Shown here: one piece after another, positions 42,454 through 52,064 of the stretch
How positions within the stretch are numbered: position 1 is the first letter of the stretch
Layout of the letters: each line of letters opens with the position of its first letter
DNA from: an uncultured Curvibacter sp.
GTDB lineage: Bacteria; Pseudomonadota; Gammaproteobacteria; Burkholderiales; Burkholderiaceae_C
Length of the DNA: 64,000 nucleotides
Reading direction: 5' to 3'
NCBI GenBank assembly: GCA_903828535.1
Contig: CAIKMN010000031.1
Location: 62,001 to 126,000 of the forward strand
Program-made: the position numbers and the translations under genes
Notes under the pieces: generated by a model
Database searches by the model: none
What the model was told of the DNA's origin: nothing
What the model saw: only the letters and a program-made list of their open reading frames with translations

Positions 42454-43227
42454 TTACTTGATGTCTTTCCAGAACGAAGCGTTCAAGCGCCAAGCAATGA
42501 TGGAGAAGCCCAACAAGAAGATCAAGACCCACACGCCCAAACGGATGCGGTGGTCTTCGTTGGGTTCGCCCATCCATTGCAAATAGTTCACCAAATCAGC
42601 CACCGTTTGGTCGTATTGCAAAGGGGTTTGGGTACCGGGTGTGAGTTGCTCCCAGCCCTTGAACACTTCCACTTCGTGGCCATGTTCTTCCTCTTTTACA
42701 TAGACGGGGCGGCGTGAGCCTTGCAATTCCCACAGCACATGGGGCATGCCCACATTGGGGTAAGCAATGTTGTTCCAGCCGGTCGGACGGGTGTCATCAC
42801 GGTAGAAAGTGCGCATGTAGGTGTACAGATAGTCGGCACCACTGCCTGAATCGCTGGCGCGTGAGCGGGCAATCAAAGTCAAGTCAGGCGGATTGGCGCC
42901 AAACCATTCTTTGGCCTGACGGGGGTCAATCGAGGCCTTCATGGTCTCACCGAGCTTGTCAGTTGTGAACATCAAATTGTCTTTAATTTGCTGCTCGGTC
43001 AGACCCAATTGGGTCAATGCCACATAGCGGTTAAACGCAGCCGAGTGGCAGTTCAAGCAGTAGTTCACAAAGGTCTTGGCGCCGCGTTGCAGCGAAGCCA
43101 GATCGTTGGTGCGCAGCGGGGCTTTGTCCAAAGCCACGCCTTCGTGGGCCACAGCCTGTCCTGCCATGCCCAATGCAGACACGGTCAAAGTGGTGGCCAA
43201 AGCCCATTGCATGAATTTTTTCAACAT
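42454..43227 (-). CDS. petC: Ubiquinol-cytochrome c reductase, cytochrome c1 subunit
   Basis: Cytochrome c1 passes electrons from the Rieske centre to soluble cytochrome c. The 257-residue protein has a signal peptide (ending GQAVA), the heme site NYCLNCHSA and the methionine-ligand region YPNVGMPHVLWE. A C-terminal membrane anchor (VLIFLLGFSIIAWRL) follows. A GGAG nine bases before the ATG at 43227 supports the start, which lies inside the 3' end of petB's downstream region by 16 bases. It is the last gene of petABC and is followed by a terminator. Confidence 0.96.
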   Translation of the reverse strand: MLKKFMQWALATTLTVSALGMAGQAVAHEGVALDKAPLRTNDLASLQRGAKTFVNYCLNCHSAAFNRYVALTQLGLTEQQIKDNLMFTTDKLGETMKASIDPRQAKEWFGANPPDLTLIARSRASDSGSGADYLYTYMRTFYRDDTRPTGWNNIAYPNVGMPHVLWELQGSRRPVYVKEEEHGHEVEVFKGWEQLTPGTQTPLQYDQTVADLVNYLQWMGEPNEDHRIRLGVWVLIFLLGFSIIAWRLNASFWKDIK

Positions 43228-43243
43228 AGGATGTTCTCCGGGC

Positions 43244-44653
43244 TCAGTGGGCTTCAAAGGTGACACGATCGGGCACCTGCTTAAAGGTGCCGATCTGGCT
43301 CCACCAAGGCATCAACAAGAAGAAACCAAAATAGAACAAGGTGCCAACTTGAGAAACGCGACCACCAATTTCTGATGGCGGTTGCACGCCCAAGTAACCC
43401 AATACCGCAAACACCACCACAAAAACAGCGTAGAGGTATTTTTGCCAATCGGGGCGATAGCGAATGGATTTAACAGGGGCGTTGTCCAACCAAGGCAGGA
43501 AGAACAAGATCACCACCGCGCCGCCCATGACCACGACACCCCAGAACTTGGCGTCAATCGACAACATCATGGCAATCACGGCCACACATGCCACCACCGA
43601 GACGGCTTTCATAAAGCTGGGCATCTTGGATTTCAAGGCAGCAAACAAACCAGCCCCGAAGACGCAAGCAATCAAGGCATACATCATTTCACTGGTGATG
43701 GCACGCAACATGGAGTAGAAAGGCGTGAAGTACCAAACCGGCGCAATGTGGTTAGGTGTCTTGAACGGATCGGCTGGAATAAAGTTGTTGTACTCCAAGA
43801 AGTAGCCGCCAGCCGTCGGTGCGAAGAAGATGATGGCAGAGAAGGCCATCAAAAACACGCTGACGCCCAAAATGTCGTGCACGGTGTAGTAGGGGTGGAA
43901 AGGAATGCCGTCCAAGGGGTGGCCTTGGGCATCCTTGGGTGCTTTGGGGCCCTTGATTTCAACGCCGTCGGGGTTGTTAGAACCGACTTCGTGCAAGGCA
44001 ATGATGTGCGCCACCACCAAGCCCAACAGAACCAAAGGCACAGCGATGACGTGGAAAGCGAAGAAGCGGTTCAAGGTGGCGTCAGACACCACATAGTCGC
44101 CACGAATCAGCAAAGCCAGGTCAGGACCCACAAAGGGAATGGCCGAGAACAAGTTCACGATCACTTGGGCGCCCCAGTAGGACATTTGACCCCAAGGCAA
44201 CAAGTAACCCATGAAGGCCTCTGCCATCAGGCACAAGAAAATGGCGCAACCAAAAATCCAGACCAGTTCACGCGGTTTGCGGTACGAGCCGTAAATCAGG
44301 CCACGGAACATGTGCATGTAAACCACAATGAAGAAGGCCGAAGCGCCGGTCGAGTGCATGTAGCGGATCAACCAGCCCCAGGGCACATCGCGCATGATGT
44401 ATTCAACGGAGGCGAATGCCACCGCTGCATCGGGCTTGTAGTTCATGACCAAGAAAATACCGGTCACAATTTGAATCACCAGCACCAACAGGGCCAACGA
44501 GCCGAAGAAGTACCAGAAATTAAAGTTTTTAGGCGCGTAGTACTCGGACAAATGCTCTTTGTACAACTGCGAAGCCGGGAAACGGTTGTCAACCCAGTTC
44601 AACAACCGAGCGCCAGCCGAAGCATTGGGGGAGATTTCTTTGAATTCAGCCAT
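43244..44653 (-). CDS. petB: Ubiquinol-cytochrome c reductase, cytochrome b subunit
   Basis: Cytochrome b carries the two b hemes and both quinone sites of the bc1 complex. The 469-residue protein has eight or nine membrane helices. It shows the heme-ligand His pairs (MHSTGASAFFIVVYMHMFRG and FAFHVIAVPLVLLGLVVAH), the quinol-site loop around PWGQMSYWGAQV, and the PEWY-equivalent region HIAPVWYFTPFY. The usual PEWY motif reads PVWY here. It is middle gene of petABC. Confidence 0.97.
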   Translation of the reverse strand: MAEFKEISPNASAGARLLNWVDNRFPASQLYKEHLSEYYAPKNFNFWYFFGSLALLVLVIQIVTGIFLVMNYKPDAAVAFASVEYIMRDVPWGWLIRYMHSTGASAFFIVVYMHMFRGLIYGSYRKPRELVWIFGCAIFLCLMAEAFMGYLLPWGQMSYWGAQVIVNLFSAIPFVGPDLALLIRGDYVVSDATLNRFFAFHVIAVPLVLLGLVVAHIIALHEVGSNNPDGVEIKGPKAPKDAQGHPLDGIPFHPYYTVHDILGVSVFLMAFSAIIFFAPTAGGYFLEYNNFIPADPFKTPNHIAPVWYFTPFYSMLRAITSEMMYALIACVFGAGLFAALKSKMPSFMKAVSVVACVAVIAMMLSIDAKFWGVVVMGGAVVILFFLPWLDNAPVKSIRYRPDWQKYLYAVFVVVFAVLGYLGVQPPSEIGGRVSQVGTLFYFGFFLLMPWWSQIGTFKQVPDRVTFEAH

Positions 44654-44664
44654 TTTTCAGTGCC

Positions 44665-45279
44665 TCATGCTTTTTTGTCATCACCGATCAGGATGAGGTC
44701 ATCCGACAGGTACATGTGGGGAGGCACCGGCAAGTTGTCAGGCGCCGGCTTGTTTTTGTAGACACGGCCAGCCATGTCAAAGGTCGAGCCGTGGCAAGGG
44801 CACAAAAAGCCGCCTTCCCAATCGTCGGGGAGGCTGGGCTGAGGGCCCGTTGTGAATTTGTCGCTGGGTGAGCAGCCCAAATGGGTGCAAATACCCACCA
44901 CCACCATAATTTCAGGCTTGATCGAGCGGTGCTCGTTCATCGCGTAAGGCGGTGTGTACTCATCGGGATGGCGTTCCGACTTGGGATCAGCCAATTTGCT
45001 GTCCAGCTTGGGCAACTCGGCAATTTGCTCGGGTGTGCGCTTGATGATCCAAACTGGCTTGCCGCGCCATTCAACGGTCATTTTTTCGCCGGGTTTGAGG
45101 CGCGAAATATCGGCTTGGACGGCAGCGCCCGCCGCCTTGGCTCGCACCGAGGGGGACAAACTGCTGACAAAGGGAACGGCGACTGCACCAGCGCCGACTG
45201 CGCCTGCACAGGCAGAAGTGATTAGCCAGGTGCGCTTGCTAGAGTCGATGGCCTGGGAATCGACTGAGGTGTCACTCAT
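44665..45279 (-). CDS. petA: Ubiquinol-cytochrome c reductase, Rieske iron-sulfur subunit
   Basis: The Rieske protein takes the first electron from quinol. The 204-residue protein has an N-terminal membrane anchor acting as uncleaved signal (KRTWLITSACAGAVGAGAVAV). The [2Fe-2S] cluster motifs are CTHLGCSP and CPCHGSTFD. AAGGATC precedes the ATG at 45279. It is the first gene of petABC. Rieske proteins are often exported folded by the Tat system, which is also encoded in the window, although no classical RR pair is visible. Confidence 0.96.
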   Translation of the reverse strand: MSDTSVDSQAIDSSKRTWLITSACAGAVGAGAVAVPFVSSLSPSVRAKAAGAAVQADISRLKPGEKMTVEWRGKPVWIIKRTPEQIAELPKLDSKLADPKSERHPDEYTPPYAMNEHRSIKPEIMVVVGICTHLGCSPSDKFTTGPQPSLPDDWEGGFLCPCHGSTFDMAGRVYKNKPAPDNLPVPPHMYLSDDLILIGDDKKA

Positions 45280-45295
45280 GGGGATCCTTGATGAA

Positions 45296-46423
45296 TTACT
45301 CGGACGAACTTTCGCGGGCATTGTAACGGAGTGAATCCGCCTCTCGCGGCTGTTGCGACAACTTTTGGGCCATTTTTAGCGCCTCGACCAAGCTGGATTC
45401 ACTGGCCAAACCCGTTCCAGCCTTGTCAAACGCCGTTCCATGGTCGGGGCTGGTTCGCACAAAGGGCAATCCGAGGGTCACATTGACCCCTTCGTCGACC
45501 CCCAAGTACTTGACCGGAATCAAACCTTGGTCGTGGTACATGGCCACCACCACATCGAATTCGCCCGAATGGGATGGCGAATTTCTGGCCCGCATGAAGA
45601 CCGTGTCGGGAGAAAGCGGCCCCACTGCATCCAGGCCCAGCGCCACCGCTTGCTGAACCGCCGGTTCAATGACTTCGATTTCCTCGCGGCCAAACAAACC
45701 GCCCTCGCCGGCATGCGGGTTCAAGCCCGCCACGGCGATGCGGGGCGATCGTCCCAACAAACGGCTCATCGAGTCGTGGGTGATGCGCAAGGTTTGCAGC
45801 AGATTCTCAACCGTCACCGCCTCCAGGGCTTGGCGCAGGGACACGTGGATGCTGACCAAGACGGTGCGAAGCTCGGTGTTGGCGAGCATCATGCGCACCG
45901 GCACCTCCGCGATGGAAAGGCCAGAAAAGGTGGCCGCTTCGGCTTGAAGCAACTCGGTGTGTCCGGGAAAGTCGACCCCGCCCGCGTGCAAGGACTCTTT
46001 GTGCAAGGGCCCGGTCACCACGGCCGACACTTGGCCCGCCAAAGCCGCTTGAGCGGCTTGCACCACGGCAGCCGCCGCTTGTTGTCCTGCCAAGGCGCTG
46101 ACTTGGCCCCAACGGGGCAAAGCAGCATTCAATGGCTCGCTCAGAAGGGGCCATACAGGCAGCACCTGAGGCGGGAAAACGGGCCAGCCGGCGGTCATCC
46201 ATTGACTCGGCTCCACCAACACCACTTGCCATGCGCTCGCCTCAGGCATCCTTTTTGCGACGGCAGCCACCGCACGCCGCATGACCTCGGGCGAGCCCAC
46301 CACCACCCCTTGACGGGTTAATTCCGGTTGGCTTAAAAACGCTTTGACGAGGGTCTCCGGGCCAATACCGGCGGCGTCCCCTTGGGTCATTGCGATGGGC
46401 CGGCTCATTTTTGGGGCAGTCAT
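45296..46423 (-). CDS. pdxA: 4-hydroxythreonine-4-phosphate dehydrogenase
   Basis: PdxA oxidises 4-phosphohydroxy-L-threonine in pyridoxal phosphate synthesis. The 375-residue protein starts with MTQGDAAGIGPETLVKAF and has VTGPLHKESL, the metal-binding HTELLQ region and the AGLNPHAGEGG segment. The C-terminal substrate loop is VAMYHDQGLIPVKYLG. It is separated from the Nif3-like gene by six bases. Two nearby ATGs (46423, 46408) are possible starts. Confidence 0.95.
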   Translation of the reverse strand: MTAPKMSRPIAMTQGDAAGIGPETLVKAFLSQPELTRQGVVVGSPEVMRRAVAAVAKRMPEASAWQVVLVEPSQWMTAGWPVFPPQVLPVWPLLSEPLNAALPRWGQVSALAGQQAAAAVVQAAQAALAGQVSAVVTGPLHKESLHAGGVDFPGHTELLQAEAATFSGLSIAEVPVRMMLANTELRTVLVSIHVSLRQALEAVTVENLLQTLRITHDSMSRLLGRSPRIAVAGLNPHAGEGGLFGREEIEVIEPAVQQAVALGLDAVGPLSPDTVFMRARNSPSHSGEFDVVVAMYHDQGLIPVKYLGVDEGVNVTLGLPFVRTSPDHGTAFDKAGTGLASESSLVEALKMAQKLSQQPREADSLRYNARESSSE

Positions 46424-46429
46424 TCCCGT

Positions 46430-47194
46430 TCAGGCCGGGTTGTCGATGTCAATGAATTCATGGTGAATGCCCAACTCCCGGGCCAAGGCATCGCCCAAGG
46501 CCTGCACCCCATATCGCTCTGTGGCATGGTGGCCAGCCGCCACGTAGACCACGCCGCATTCACGGGCGTAGTGGGTTTGAGGCTCCGACAATTCGCCCGT
46601 CAAAAACACATCGGCGCCCGCAGCGATGGCGTCTTCGAAATAACTTTGAGCCCCTCCGCTGCACCAGGCCACGCGTTTGATGGGGCGACGGCTTTCACCG
46701 ACCACCAACGGTGTGCGCTTGAACGTTTTGGACACCCGCTCCACCAATTCGTCTAGGTTGGAGAAGTTGGCGTCGGCCATGCAACCGAGTTGCTGGTCAC
46801 CAAAGTAGGCGTCACATTCCCAGCCGAACAACTGACCGATGCGGGCGTTGTTGCCCAAATGGGGTTCGGCGTCGAGAGGCAAGTGGTAGGCCAGCAGCGA
46901 GACATCGTTGCTCAGCAAGCGTTGTAAACGCTGCTTCATCCAACCGGTCACGCAGGCATCCTGACCCCGCCAAAACAGGCCATGGTGAACCAAAATGGCG
47001 TCGGCCTTGGCCTCAAGGGCCGCTTCAATCAAAGCCAAACTGGCGGTAACGCCTGTCACCAATCGCCGAACGTCATGTCGCCCCTCGACTTGAAGGCCAT
47101 TGGGGCCATAGTCTTTGAAACGTTCTGGCTGCAAAATTCGATTCGCTGCCGCCAACAGGTCGGCGCGGGAGATGACGTTATCGTTGGGGTGCAT
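46430..47194 (-). CDS. Nif3-like dinuclear metal centre protein (YbgI/DUF34)
   Basis: This 254-residue protein belongs to the Nif3 family, whose members form hexameric rings with a two-metal site. Metal-binding His and Glu residues are visible in ILVHHGLFW, LLAYHLPLDA and VAAGHHATERYG. The biochemical role of the family is unsettled; GTP cyclohydrolase-type hydrolysis and metal-handling roles have been proposed. It is upstream of pdxA and divergent from the protease gene with 55 bases between starts. Confidence 0.94.
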   Translation of the reverse strand: MHPNDNVISRADLLAAANRILQPERFKDYGPNGLQVEGRHDVRRLVTGVTASLALIEAALEAKADAILVHHGLFWRGQDACVTGWMKQRLQRLLSNDVSLLAYHLPLDAEPHLGNNARIGQLFGWECDAYFGDQQLGCMADANFSNLDELVERVSKTFKRTPLVVGESRRPIKRVAWCSGGAQSYFEDAIAAGADVFLTGELSEPQTHYARECGVVYVAAGHHATERYGVQALGDALARELGIHHEFIDIDNPA

Positions 47195-47249
47195 GGGGGG
47201 ACCAGGTCTGTCTTGAATTCAGGTTCGATGAACCTATATGGAGTGAATT

Positions 47250-48434
47250 ATGAAACGCTTTTGGCTCACTTTCTCGCAAGCAGTCACGGTGTTGTTGGCC
47301 GCCTATTTTGTTTTGGCCACCTTGCAGCCTGGCTGGGTCCAAGAACTCAGCCGTCTTGCCCTGCGTTCCACAACCGTCCCATTGAACGCCCCTTGGAATT
47401 CAGGGGGGCCTTTGACTTTAAGCGAGAGGCAGCCCAACGTTTTACCGGATGCCGCCCTCGGCCCGAGGCCGGGCAGCTTGCGTTCGGCCGCGAAAATCGC
47501 GGCCCCTGCCGTGGTCAGCGTGACGACCCATGAAACCGTGTCTGCACGACCCCTGCACCCTGCGATCCCAGGGCTGTTTGGACCCTTCGTCGAGCAGCCC
47601 CCCAGGGAACAAAACGGCTTGGGGAGTGGCGTGATCGTCTCCTCAGAAGGTTGGATAGTCACCAACCACCATGTGGTTGGCGGGGCCGATCAAATCAAAG
47701 TGACCTTGAACGATGGGCGGCAAACCATGGCCAAATTGGTGGGAGCCGATCCCGAAACCGATTTGGCGGTGCTCAAAATCAACCTCAAAAACCTGCCGGT
47801 GATTCAGTTCGCCAATGCCGAGTCGGTGCAGGTTGGCGATCGGGTGCTGGCCATTGGCGACCCCTTTGGGGTTGGCCAAACCGTCACCAATGGCATCGTC
47901 AGTGCCTTGGGTCGTAATCAGTTGGGTTTGAATACCTTTGAAAATTTCATCCAGACCGACGCTGCCATCAACCCCGGCAATTCAGGCGGTGCCTTGGTCG
48001 ATGTGGATGGCCATTTGCTCGGCATCAACTCAGCCATCTACTCACGCAGTGGCGGCAACATGGGCATTGGCTTTGCCATTCCCATCAGCACCGTGAAACA
48101 AGTCCTCAACGGCATTTTGAAAGAAGGCCGAGTGGTCCGGGGCTGGATTGGCATTGAACCCCGCGAGCTCAGCGACGGCGAAGACAACAGCGGTCAAGGG
48201 GTCTTGGTGGGCGGTGTTTTGGCAGACGCGCCAGCCGCCAAAGCAGGGCTCAAAGCGGGCGATGTGATTTTGAAGGTCAACCAACAACCCGTGCGCCGAG
48301 TGGCTGAATTGCTGAACCAAGTGGCCGCCTTGTCCCCCGGTCAAGCGGTGATTTTTGCGATCCAACGGAACAACCGAATTTTGGAACTCAGTGTCACGCC
48401 AGACCAACGCCCCAACCGCAATGTAAGACGCTAA
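47250..48434 (+). CDS. DegS-like periplasmic serine protease with one PDZ domain
   Basis: This 394-residue trypsin-fold HtrA protease has an N-terminal membrane anchor (AVTVLLAAYFVLATL). The catalytic triad is visible: His in TNHHVV, Asp in PETDLAVLK and Ser in NPGNSGGALVD. A single PDZ domain (about residues 275-375, GVLADAPAAKAGLKAGDVIL) follows. One PDZ plus an anchor matches DegS, which senses misfolded outer membrane proteins, more than DegP. No rseA or rpoE is adjacent, so the sigma-E role is not shown. Confidence 0.93.
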   Translation: MKRFWLTFSQAVTVLLAAYFVLATLQPGWVQELSRLALRSTTVPLNAPWNSGGPLTLSERQPNVLPDAALGPRPGSLRSAAKIAAPAVVSVTTHETVSARPLHPAIPGLFGPFVEQPPREQNGLGSGVIVSSEGWIVTNHHVVGGADQIKVTLNDGRQTMAKLVGADPETDLAVLKINLKNLPVIQFANAESVQVGDRVLAIGDPFGVGQTVTNGIVSALGRNQLGLNTFENFIQTDAAINPGNSGGALVDVDGHLLGINSAIYSRSGGNMGIGFAIPISTVKQVLNGILKEGRVVRGWIGIEPRELSDGEDNSGQGVLVGGVLADAPAAKAGLKAGDVILKVNQQPVRRVAELLNQVAALSPGQAVIFAIQRNNRILELSVTPDQRPNRNVRR

Positions 48435-48456
48435 AGAAGCCCCGAAGACCGAGTTT

Positions 48457-49239
48457 TCAAACCACGTCGATCGAATCCGGCGCTTGGGTTTTCTTCAAGA
48501 AAAGATGAGCGGCCCAGATGCCCACTTCATACAGACCGCCGACGACAGCCAACAGGACCAGCATCGACCCCGCGTCGGGCGGCGTCACCACTGCGGTGAC
48601 CACGGCGGCAATGACCCAAAAATAACTTCGGTATTGACGCAGTTGGTCGGTGGTCAGGACGCCCATGCGAACCAACAGCACCACGGCCACGGGGACCTCA
48701 AAGGCCAAACCAAAGGCCAAGAACATGCTCAAAACAAAGTCTAAATAGGCTTCAATGTCAGGCGCAGCCGTGATCGATTTAGGGGCGAAACCTTGAATAA
48801 AGGCAAAGACCTTGCCGAAGACGAAAAAATAACAAAAAGCAATGCCCGATACGAAGAGCAAAGAACTCGACACCACCAAGGGCAAGATCAGTCTTTTTTC
48901 ATGGGCGTACAAGCCCGGCGCCACAAAAGCCCAGACTTGGTAAAGCACCGCAGGCAAAGCCAGGACAAACGACGTCATGACCAAAATTTTGATGGGCACG
49001 ACAAAAGGCGAGACCACATTGGTGGCGATCAAATGGGTGCCGGCAGGCAGGGACGCCACCAAGGGTTGGGCCAGCAAATCGTAAAGCGCTGCAGGACCGG
49101 GATAGAGTGCCAACACCAGCACCACCACCGCCACCGCCAAGGCGGCCTTTACCAAGCGGTCGCGCAACTCCATCAGGTGTTGCACAAAGGGCAACTCAGT
49201 GCCACTCAACTCGTCTTTTTTGGTCGAATCTTCGGACAT
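48457..49239 (-). CDS. tatC: Sec-independent protein translocase subunit TatC
   Basis: TatC recognises twin-arginine signal peptides and forms the translocation site for folded proteins. The 260-residue protein has six membrane helices with the conserved starts PFVQHLMELRDRL and YQVWAFVAPGLYAHEKR. It follows tatB with no gap and completes tatABC. Possible clients in this window include the GH28 pectinase with an RREFL signal. Confidence 0.97.
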   Translation of the reverse strand: MSEDSTKKDELSGTELPFVQHLMELRDRLVKAALAVAVVVLVLALYPGPAALYDLLAQPLVASLPAGTHLIATNVVSPFVVPIKILVMTSFVLALPAVLYQVWAFVAPGLYAHEKRLILPLVVSSSLLFVSGIAFCYFFVFGKVFAFIQGFAPKSITAAPDIEAYLDFVLSMFLAFGLAFEVPVAVVLLVRMGVLTTDQLRQYRSYFWVIAAVVTAVVTPPDAGSMLVLLAVVGGLYEVGIWAAHLFLKKTQAPDSIDVV

Positions 49240-49713
49240 TTAACCTAATTTCTGAGGACGGTATCGCGCCACCCGAGCGGCGCCTGACAAGGCCTTCGTC
49301 CGCACCCCAGAGCGGGCCTTGAACCACTGTGGCGTGGCGCTGCGCTTCAAGCGCCAGTTCTTGCCCGGATGCTGGTAGCTGGGAGGGGGGGCTTCGACGG
49401 GGGCTTGCCATGACTGCGTGGCGGCCAGAATGTCGGCGCTGGTCTCAGACCAGTTCTTATGAATCGATTCTTGCGCGGCGTTAAACGACTGATTCACCTC
49501 TTGGACCGCACTCGTGACCGATTCTTTGGCTTTGTTGAGCTCGTCCATGGCCATGGAACGGTTCACCTCGGCTTTGACGTCAGACACATAACGCTGGGCC
49601 TTGCCCAACAGCGTCCCCACCGTGCGCGCCACACGGGGAAGCTTTTCTGGGCCAATCACGACCAAGGCAACGACGCCAATCAGCGCCAATTTCGAGATGC
49701 CAAGGTCAATCAT
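49240..49713 (-). CDS. tatB: Sec-independent protein translocase subunit TatB
   Basis: TatB works with TatC in signal-peptide binding. The 157-residue protein has one N-terminal helix with [18 protein letters not shown], a family hallmark, then an amphipathic helix and a charged, variable tail. It is placed between tatA and tatC, whose start abuts its stop. Confidence 0.95.
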   Translation of the reverse strand: MIDLGISKLALIGVVALVVIGPEKLPRVARTVGTLLGKAQRYVSDVKAEVNRSMAMDELNKAKESVTSAVQEVNQSFNAAQESIHKNWSETSADILAATQSWQAPVEAPPPSYQHPGKNWRLKRSATPQWFKARSGVRTKALSGAARVARYRPQKLG

Positions 49714-49739
49714 GCGGGTTTAAAAGGGAAAGCCTGGGC

Positions 49740-50015
49740 TCAGGCCTTGGGCTTGGCTTCCACGTCGACCGTGGTTTTTTCAGCAGCGGCAGCCGTCGTT
49801 CCGGGCGCAACAGGCGCAGCGACTTGGGCGGTGGTCGTGGTGGCAGCAGCAGGCGCTGAGGCGTCAGGGCCTTGCGTGCCGTCCTTCATGCCGTCTTTGA
49901 AACCCTTGACCGCTCCACCTAAATCAGAACCAATGTTCTTCAGCTTCTTGGTGCCGAAGACCAGGATCACGATCAGCAAAACGATCAACAAATGCATTGG
50001 GGAAAATGAACCCAT
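49740..50015 (-). CDS. tatA: Sec-independent protein translocase subunit TatA
   Basis: TatA multimerises to form the transport path. The 91-residue protein has one short membrane helix, the [20 protein letters not shown] amphipathic helix with the conserved FG pair, and an Ala/Thr-rich disordered tail. GGAGAT lies before the ATG. It is first of tatABC and directly follows the HIT-protein gene. Confidence 0.96.
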   Translation of the reverse strand: MGSFSPMHLLIVLLIVILVFGTKKLKNIGSDLGGAVKGFKDGMKDGTQGPDASAPAAATTTTAQVAAPVAPGTTAAAAEKTTVDVEAKPKA

Positions 50016-50056
50016 GGGAATCTCCTTGAGAAATAGCTTGAAGCCTGTCTTTGATT

Positions 50057-50425
50057 CTAGCCGCGCAGCCAGGGCCGTGGGCCCCCCATGACGTGAAAAT
50101 GCAAATGATGCACCTCTTGGCCGCCTTGTTCGCCGGTGTTGGTCACCAAGCGATAACCCCCTTGGGGATAGGGCTCACACCCCTGCTCCAGCGCCAGCTG
50201 GGGCACCAGCAACATGATCTTGCCAAGCAAGGCCTGGTCAGCGGTACCCACTTGGGCCATCGATGGAATGTGGCGTTTGGGAATGATCAAAAAATGAACG
50301 GGTGCCCAAGGATGGATGTCGTGAAAGGCGAAAACATCGTCGTCTTCATAGACCTTGCGGCTGGGAATTTGGCCAGCGATGATTTTGCAAAAAATACAGT
50401 TTGGGTCCGCGTTCAATGTGCTCAT
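50057..50425 (-). CDS. HIT family purine nucleoside phosphoramidase-like protein
   Basis: This 122-residue HIT protein of the HinT branch has the start [20 protein letters not shown] and the catalytic histidine triad [10 protein letters not shown]. It hydrolyses nucleoside phosphoramidates and related AMP conjugates in characterised relatives. It lies between hisE and tatA, a common order in betaproteobacteria. The ATG at 50425 is preferred over a GTG at 50440 that overlaps hisE. Confidence 0.95.
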   Translation of the reverse strand: MSTLNADPNCIFCKIIAGQIPSRKVYEDDDVFAFHDIHPWAPVHFLIIPKRHIPSMAQVGTADQALLGKIMLLVPQLALEQGCEPYPQGGYRLVTNTGEQGGQEVHHLHFHVMGGPRPWLRG

Positions 50426-50432
50426 GGTCAGC

Positions 50433-50852
50433 TCACTCACTCTTTCCTGTCAATCGGCTCAATCCATCTTGGTTGGCCTCACGTGCCAGGGCTTTGCGCA
50501 AGGCTTTTTCTTCGAGGCCGCTGAGTCCTTCACGGCGCGACAACTCCGCCAGCACGTCGGTGGGTGAGAGTTCGTAATGCCCCAAGGCCACCAAGCAGTG
50601 GAACCAAAGATCGGCCATTTCATTGACGATTTTGGCCTTGTCAGCGCCGTGGTCCGCGTCTTTCGCGGCCATGACCACTTCCGTGGCTTCTTCGCCGATT
50701 TTCTTCAAAAAGGCATCCGGGCCCTTTTGCAGCAAGCGCGCCACATAACTGGCATTGGCATCGCCGCCATGAGCGGGTTTGCGAGATTCGATCACCGCGG
50801 CCAATCGGGCCAGTGTGTTCATTTCAGATGAATTTTTTTCTGCTTCAGACAT
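50433..50852 (-). CDS. hisE: Phosphoribosyl-ATP pyrophosphatase
   Basis: HisE removes pyrophosphate from phosphoribosyl-ATP, the second step of histidine synthesis. The 139-residue all-helical MazG-like protein has the metal-binding [16 protein letters not shown] and [20 protein letters not shown]. Its ATG overlaps the hisI stop by eight bases, with GGAA upstream. The N-terminus is about 30 residues longer than the shortest relatives. Confidence 0.95.
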   Translation of the reverse strand: MSEAEKNSSEMNTLARLAAVIESRKPAHGGDANASYVARLLQKGPDAFLKKIGEEATEVVMAAKDADHGADKAKIVNEMADLWFHCLVALGHYELSPTDVLAELSRREGLSGLEEKALRKALAREANQDGLSRLTGKSE

Positions 50853-51267
50853 GACCATTTCCAGAGGCATAAATTTCGGAGGGGTCTTTCAACACCGGGT
50901 CGACCGCCTTCCAAACACCATTTTCTAGTTTTTGGAAAAAACAGCTGTGGCGACCAGTGTGACAAGCGATGCCCGGCTCATGGCCTTGTTGTGTGATTTT
51001 GAGCAGCACCACGTCGTTGTCGCAGTCCAACCGAATTTCGTGAACGGTTTGGTCGTGCCCCGATTCTTCGCCCTTGAACCAGAGCTTTTTGCGCGAGCGA
51101 CTGAAGTAAACCGCGCGACCCAGTTCTGCGGTTTTTTGCAGCGCTTCCCGGTTCATCCAGGCGAACATGACCACGTCGCCACTGCCCTGCTCTTGGGCGA
51201 TAACGGGCACGAGGCCCTGCTCGTCCCAGCGCACATCGTTCAACCAAGACACAGGCAAAGCGCTCAT
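50845..51267 (-). CDS. hisI: Phosphoribosyl-AMP cyclohydrolase
   Basis: HisI opens the adenine ring of phosphoribosyl-AMP, the third step of histidine synthesis. The 140-residue protein has the metal and Cys/His motifs [13 protein letters not shown] and [10 protein letters not shown], plus [17 protein letters not shown]. It starts at 51267, overlapping the hisF stop as ATGA. The separate hisI and hisE genes contrast with the fused enzyme of enterobacteria. Confidence 0.96.
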   Translation of the reverse strand: MSALPVSWLNDVRWDEQGLVPVIAQEQGSGDVVMFAWMNREALQKTAELGRAVYFSRSRKKLWFKGEESGHDQTVHEIRLDCDNDVVLLKITQQGHEPGIACHTGRHSCFFQKLENGVWKAVDPVLKDPSEIYASGNGHV

Positions 51268-52046
51268 GTCAACCTGACCGGAATGCCGCGCTCGGCCATG
51301 CGGCACTTGGCTTGTTTGACGGTGTATTCGCCGTAATGAAAAATGCTGGCGGCCAAGACCGCGTCTGCGCCGCCTTGCTGGACGCCGTCGGCCAGATGGT
51401 CGAGGTTGCCCACGCCGCCAGAGGCAATCACAGGGACACTGACCGCATCGGACACGGCTCGGGTTAAGGCCAAATCAAAGCCCGATTTGGTGCCGTCCCG
51501 GTCCATGCTGGTGAGCAAAATCTCACCAGCACCGCGTTGAGTCATTTCTTTTGCCCAAGCCACCGCATCGAGGCCGGTGTTCTGGCGACCGCCGTGGCTG
51601 TAGACGTCCCACCCTTCGCCACGGGCGATCAAGTCGTCACCTTGGCGGCGCTTGGCGTCAATCGCCACGACGATGCACTGGGCACCGTAACGCGATGAGG
51701 CGTCGGTGATGACTTGCGGGTTGGCAATGGCGGCGGAATTAAAACTGGTTTTGTCTGCCCCGGCATTGAGCAAACGACGAACGTCTTCGACTGTGCGCAC
51801 CCCGCCACCGACCGTGAGCGGAATGAACACCTGAGAGGCCACCGCTTCGATGATGTGCAAAATTAGATCACGGCCATCGCTGGTGGCCGTAATGTCCAAA
51901 AAGGTCAATTCATCCGCGCCTTGGTCGTTGTACCGAGCCGCAATTTCAACCGGATCGCCAGCGTCACGCAACGCTACAAAGTTAACGCCTTTGACGACGC
52001 GCCCACCGGTCACGTCCAAACAAGGAATGATGCGTTTAGCCAGCAT
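51264..52046 (-). CDS. hisF: Imidazole glycerol phosphate synthase, cyclase subunit
   Basis: HisF is the (beta-alpha)8 half of the synthase that uses ammonia from HisH to make imidazole glycerol phosphate and AICAR. The 260-residue protein has [18 protein letters not shown] with the catalytic Asp, [11 protein letters not shown], and [10 protein letters not shown] with the second catalytic Asp. Its partner hisH lies just upstream, with hisA between. Confidence 0.97.
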   Translation of the reverse strand: MLAKRIIPCLDVTGGRVVKGVNFVALRDAGDPVEIAARYNDQGADELTFLDITATSDGRDLILHIIEAVASQVFIPLTVGGGVRTVEDVRRLLNAGADKTSFNSAAIANPQVITDASSRYGAQCIVVAIDAKRRQGDDLIARGEGWDVYSHGGRQNTGLDAVAWAKEMTQRGAGEILLTSMDRDGTKSGFDLALTRAVSDAVSVPVIASGGVGNLDHLADGVQQGGADAVLAASIFHYGEYTVKQAKCRMAERGIPVRLT

Positions 52047-52064
52047 GAAAAAACCCCAGGCCGC

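Noticed and set aside
43382-44761. Long open frame (459 codons) on the plus strand opposite petB
   Set aside because: petB on the other strand has full cytochrome b motifs. The plus frame is a His/Gln-rich, motif-free shadow arising from codon bias.
47250-48434. DegP (two-PDZ) assignment
   Set aside because: Only one PDZ domain and an N-terminal membrane anchor are visible, so DegS-like is the better description.
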